Origin: Planctomycetaceae bacterium
GTDB taxonomy: Bacteria; Planctomycetota; Phycisphaerae; Phycisphaerales; SM1A02
Direction: 5' to 3'
DNA length: 64,000 nt
Assembly: GCA_947474065.1 (NCBI GenBank)
Contig: CANJHD010000004.1
Coordinates: 1 to 64,000, forward strand
The translations under genes and the position numbers were made by a program. Under the pieces are notes generated by a model that made no database searches, had not been told where the DNA came from, and was given only the letters and a program-made list of their open reading frames with translations. Within the stretch, counting starts at the first letter, position 1. The number at the start of each line of letters is the position of its first letter. Below are positions 61,958-64,000 of this stretch, piece after piece.

Positions 61958-64000
61958 TCAGAAATTCACTTGATATGTCAGTGCGAAGGAAAAGGTGATA
62001 CCTGCGGTGTAAGTCGAGTTCAATCCGTGCATCCCCTCAGTGGTTCGATATTCGGACTGAATATCTGGATTCGTGAGGTTGCGTGCGTTGACAGAGAATT
62101 TCAGGCCCTCAAAGATTTCTTGCGAAGCCGTGAAATTAAGCGTTCCGTATCCAAGTTGATAAATAGCTGGCGTCAACAAATTGGTGTGCGGGTTTGCGCC
62201 GCTCACCAGCGAGTCGCCCTTCATGGTGTAGAAGAGTCCCAACTGTGTGCCCCACTGTTCGTAATCGTAGGTAGCACTGAGATTCAGCAAGTAATCGGGC
62301 GTTGCCGTCATTGGCTGTGTCGTCTGGTTCACTCCGTACACCGCCAGTGCGTCGGAATCCTGCTTCGATAGCGTCACCTCGGAAGACATGTAAGTGAAGT
62401 TTGATCCCAACGCAATGCCGCGGAAGTTCTCGCCGAACATCGGCTCCAACGTGACACGCGCTTCGAACTCCGCGCCAAACAAAGTGCCATCGGGGAAGTT
62501 CAGCGCACTGGTGTACGCAAACCCTTCAGTAAATCGATTGACGTACTGAATCGGATCAGAGATCTGCTTATAAAAGAGCGAGCTAGAAATCAGCCAGTTC
62601 TCATAGGGGGTCCAATCCAATCGCAAGTCGTAGTTGTTCAGCGAACTCATCTGCAGTGCAGGATTGCCGATGAAGATCGGACCGCCGATGTAGTCATACT
62701 GGAGCACCGGCACCAACTCATAGAAATTTGGGCGCGCAATCGTCTGCGCAAATGCGGAACGAAGGATCAAACCCTCTTCCAGAGTCCAGTTGAATCCAAC
62801 CATCGGCAGATAGCTGTTGGTTGTGAAATCCGCATCCCAGTTGTTCGTTCCAGAGAAATCGCGAAGTTGCTGCGTGTCGGTGTCAATCCACAATGCATTG
62901 GAGTCGGGGAGCACTGTCGTTGACATGTGCGTTCCCTCGTAACGGAGACCAGTGATGATGTTGAAAGTCTCAGTGACCGGCATGTCGATCATCGCGTATG
63001 CGGCCCAGATGTCCTGCGATCCGTCGTAGGAGATATCCGTTTCCGACTGATAGATCGGATGGTCCTGGCTTGGGAATACCGCGCTCCAAGGCTGATTGAA
63101 CGCGCTCGAATAGTTGGTGTCAGGGTCGCCGCCGTTACTGAACGTGTTCTGTCGATAAGAGCGCGAAACGATGTCAACGAATGATCCCGTCTTGATATAC
63201 CCCTCTCGATCATTCCACTGCGTGAACGGCAGTTTCACATTGAATGCACCCTGCTTGCTTTCTTCTTCATTGTTGTAATTGATGTGCTGCACCCAACCAA
63301 CGAACGCATTTTGCGCGGGCGGATACGCAATCCACTGCTGTGGAATGACAACGCCTGGCGCCAGTTGAAAGTCCGGCACCCAATAGGAAGCGAACTGTGT
63401 CTGGTCCGGCTGATCCTCCGTGGCTTTACTCAGCGCTAGGCGCCAGTCCACGGTTGGCACTAAGAGGTCGAATACTCCAGACCGGTCGCTGTCATCAGTG
63501 CTCGGGTCAAGGAAACTCAACTTGTGCTGCCCACTGAGAATCACTGACTGTGTGCTCAACTGGCTGTAATCGAGCGTCTCAAGACGGTTGTACGGCGCAG
63601 CATCTGGCTGATCATGACCAACACCAGTGATGTCATCGGGGTTGTATCCAGGGAAGTAGTAATCCTTGCCGCGCGTATCAATCAGGCGAATCGATTGATT
63701 CTCGGAAAGCAGCGTATACAAGAACTTCGCGCCAAGTTTGTGCTCGTCCGTCTCGATTCCAAACGACCCCATGCCACCCCATTGGATGGAAGATGTCCCC
63801 TGCGTCACGTCATAGAGTTCGGTCTTGAAATTATCGCCAACTCCGTATTGCTCAGGGATAAGTGCCGTACCAGGACCAGCCTGCTCCAACGAGTTCAACT
63901 GACCGTTGTCATACGCCGATGCGTCTTGGTCGTAGAAGAAGTTGCCGAAAGCGCCGACCTTGACACCATCGTCTACCTCCCACGAGTTACCAACGGCGGT
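61958..64000 (-). CDS. TonB-dependent receptor (N-terminus outside window)
   Basis: 680 residues of an outer-membrane beta-barrel, open at the right edge. The frame continues through 64000 with no start needed inside. Many alternating strands end in aromatic residues, and the last strand GITFSFALTYQVNF ends with the Phe needed for BAM assembly. Strands such as LRLDWTPYENWLISSSLFYK, GLILRSAFAQTIARPNF and VNARNLTNPDIQ are typical TonB receptor features. The plug domain and TonB box are off the edge. The 5'-to-3' order receptor, DUF4142, GH38, symporter, GH2 suggests oligosaccharide uptake, though the receptor's own ligand cannot be read. Confidence 0.88.
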   Translation of the reverse strand, partial: TAVGNSWEVDDGVKVGAFGNFFYDQDASAYDNGQLNSLEQAGPGTALIPEQYGVGDNFKTELYDVTQGTSSIQWGGMGSFGIETDEHKLGAKFLYTLLSENQSIRLIDTRGKDYYFPGYNPDDITGVGHDQPDAAPYNRLETLDYSQLSTQSVILSGQHKLSFLDPSTDDSDRSGVFDLLVPTVDWRLALSKATEDQPDQTQFASYWVPDFQLAPGVVIPQQWIAYPPAQNAFVGWVQHINYNNEEESKQGAFNVKLPFTQWNDREGYIKTGSFVDIVSRSYRQNTFSNGGDPDTNYSSAFNQPWSAVFPSQDHPIYQSETDISYDGSQDIWAAYAMIDMPVTETFNIITGLRYEGTHMSTTVLPDSNALWIDTDTQQLRDFSGTNNWDADFTTNSYLPMVGFNWTLEEGLILRSAFAQTIARPNFYELVPVLQYDYIGGPIFIGNPALQMSSLNNYDLRLDWTPYENWLISSSLFYKQISDPIQYVNRFTEGFAYTSALNFPDGTLFGAEFEARVTLEPMFGENFRGIALGSNFTYMSSEVTLSKQDSDALAVYGVNQTTQPMTATPDYLLNLSATYDYEQWGTQLGLFYTMKGDSLVSGANPHTNLLTPAIYQLGYGTLNFTASQEIFEGLKFSVNARNLTNPDIQSEYRTTEGMHGLNSTYTAGITFSFALTYQVNF

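Overview
The window looks like a chromosomal segment of a Gram-negative, GC-rich bacterium, most likely a planctomycete of the class Phycisphaerae. This is an inference from gene content. There is a TonB-dependent receptor ending in Phe, a type IV pilus-type locus with secretin, many lipoproteins, a Gld-type ABC cluster with DUF4340, a PEGA-domain Ser/Thr kinase, SSF symporter plus glycosidase genes, and frequent TTG/GTG starts. Coding density is very high. No gap reaches 300 bases; the largest are 36075-36302, 23835-24054, 7242-7446 and 5074-5263. I saw no tRNA, rRNA, CRISPR array, insertion sequence or prophage gene.

Layout. 1-1187 (-): a phosphoserine phosphatase / phosphoglycerate dehydrogenase fusion that runs off the left edge, preceded by a secreted CxxCxGxG protein. 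2318-5073 (-): two tandem H-NOX haem-domain genes translationally linked to a hybrid histidine kinase whose sensor is an HNOBA domain, the most striking locus here. 5264-8700: VOC protein, Ca2+/H+ antiporter-type exchanger and an orphan gene. 8724-12786 (-): 4-hydroxyproline epimerase, DapA-family lyase and a two-gene ABC-2 exporter. 12837-15833 (+): Tat-type TIM-barrel isomerase, zinc-ribbon protein and a Na/Pi cotransporter-like protein. 15916-19224 (-): lipoprotein, beta-CASP nuclease and galactokinase. 19297-23834 (+): Gld-type ABC operon. 24055-28211 (+): membrane hybrid kinase, AsmA-like protein and SYLF lipoprotein.

28191-43014 is a large pilus region in two divergent arms. The minus arm holds minor prepilins, a PilX-like protein, secretin, TPR lipoprotein and an alpha/beta hydrolase. 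The plus arm holds the major pilin, a hairpin, then pilM-N-O-P-B-C joined by ATGA or longer overlaps. The region lacks a retraction ATPase (PilT) and a prepilin peptidase (PilD). A Ser/Thr kinase converges on pilC, and a perfect palindrome carries both stop codons.

45200-53005 holds a small membrane protein, an FG-GAP protein, a CoaC-type flavoprotein, a P1B-4 metal ATPase, a large Trp-rich secreted protein and two small unknowns. 53122-61003 (-) is a GH38 alpha-mannosidase / SSF symporter / GH2 beta-mannosidase operon. It is preceded by a DUF4142 protein and the TonB-dependent receptor that runs off the right edge. The last block reads as outer-membrane uptake, inner-membrane Na+-coupled uptake and cytoplasmic hydrolysis of manno-oligosaccharides.
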